Shown: positions 63,755 to 64,000 of the stretch, in pieces
Layout: the number at the start of each line of letters is the position of its first letter
How positions within the stretch are numbered: position 1 is the stretch's first letter
Source: Nocardioides aquaticus
Lineage (GTDB): Bacteria > Actinomycetota > Actinomycetes > Propionibacteriales > Nocardioidaceae
Direction: 5' to 3'
Length of the DNA stretch: 64,000 nucleotides
NCBI RefSeq assembly: GCF_018459925.1
Contig: NZ_CP075371.1
Coordinates: forward strand, 1,488,001 to 1,552,000
Program-made: the position numbers and the translations under genes
The notes under the pieces: model-generated
What the model was told of the DNA's origin: nothing
Seen by the model: the letters and a program-made list of their open reading frames with translations, nothing else
Database searches by the model: none

Positions 63755-63961
63755 ATGACGACGAGAATCGACTGCGACTCCTGCGTGGTCCGCGGACTGG
63801 CCTGCCACGACTGCGTGGTGACGGTGCTCCTCGGGCCGCCGCCCGAGCTCACCTTCGACGACGAGGAGCGGCGCGCGCTCGACCTGCTGGCCGCCGGCGG
63901 GCTGGTGCCGCCACTGCGCCTGGTGCAGCCCGTCGACGGTCCCGAGGTCGAGTCGGCCTGA
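63755..63961 (+). CDS. Small conserved protein with Cys pairs
   Basis: 68 aa. MTTRIDCDSCVVRGLACHDCVVTVLL carries CxxC and CHDC, and FDDEERRALDLLAAGGLVPPLRLVQPV is a conserved C-terminal helix and Pro motif. Similar small Cys proteins are encoded upstream of the DEDDh nuclease in other actinobacteria. May bind zinc or an Fe-S cluster; function unknown. Divergent from the nuclease; no clear ribosome binding site. Confidence 0.7.
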   Translation: MTTRIDCDSCVVRGLACHDCVVTVLLGPPPELTFDDEERRALDLLAAGGLVPPLRLVQPVDGPEVESA

Positions 63962-64000
63962 CCCCGGCAGCTCCTCGAATCGGCCCCTCAGGACCAACGT

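Overview
The window is a stretch of high-GC actinobacterial chromosome. Short start-codon-proximal TANNNT boxes, many GTG starts, aa3/bcc respiratory genes of the actinobacterial type and gene orders shared with Mycobacterium tuberculosis all point to Actinomycetota. A Nocardioides-like member of the Propionibacteriales is my best guess, made from protein flavour only. There is no prophage, integron, CRISPR array, tRNA or rRNA. Almost everything is chromosomal core, so the unusual signals lie mostly between genes.

Layout. 1-7.4 kb: 3' end of a dicarboxylate symporter, a DUF4081 GNAT, a DoxX-like protein, proS, an alpha/beta hydrolase, a secreted M43 metalloprotease, and a lipoprotein/DUF4439 pair. 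7.4-16.1 kb: the translation cluster rimP-nusA-ylxR-infB, then rbfA-truB-ribF and a membrane protein. 16.1-22.4 kb: a complete fructose PTS (ptsH, fruA, fruK and a DeoR regulator on the minus strand, divergent ptsI on the plus strand) and a small DUF6458 protein. 22.4-28.2 kb: rpsO, pnp, an M16 peptidase, a methyltransferase and dapB. 28.5-33.7 kb: a secreted thermolysin-like protease, then a zinc dehydrogenase divergent from a mannitol-type PTS IICBA across a region with three CRP-like palindromes. 33.9-37.3 kb: an azlCD/GNAT operon, an aldo/keto reductase and a DUF3043 protein. 37.4-40.1 kb: an envelope-stress operon pspA-pspAA-htpX-pspAB. 40.2-45 kb: two tandem orphan GAF histidine kinases, nadA and a double GNAT protein. 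45-64 kb: glycerate kinase, erpA, a hidden 59-codon gene, adenosine kinase, a cysteine-desulfurase-like protein with TusA, the cytochrome oxidase genes ctaCDF, an L,D-transpeptidase, then qcrB-qcrA-qcrC-ctaE in the opposite direction, ctaG, a receiver-like protein, trpD, a stand-alone RAM protein and a DEDDh/GIY-YIG nuclease.

How the genes work together. The two PTS loci share HPr and enzyme I from the fructose cluster; the second locus appears to be under cAMP-CRP-type control. CtaC/D/E/F plus QcrA/B/C form the actinobacterial bcc:aa3 supercomplex, with CtaG for copper delivery. ErpA, the desulfurase-like protein and TusA point to sulfur or Fe-S handling. The psp-htpX operon and the L,D-transpeptidase concern the cell envelope.

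Most striking signals. (1) A 22-bp repeat family, CGAGRTGACGSTYGCGGCG-like, forms a three-copy tandem after erpA and an array of about 620 bp with a larger repeated body after the L,D-transpeptidase. (2) An 18-bp perfect inverted repeat, each arm itself operator-like, sits between two convergent genes. (3) The cysteine-desulfurase-like enzyme lacks the PLP lysine. (4) dapB appears frameshifted at a C homopolymer. (5) A start-site code of TANNNT 6-9 nt before the start codon recurs about 19 times, implying widespread leaderless transcription.
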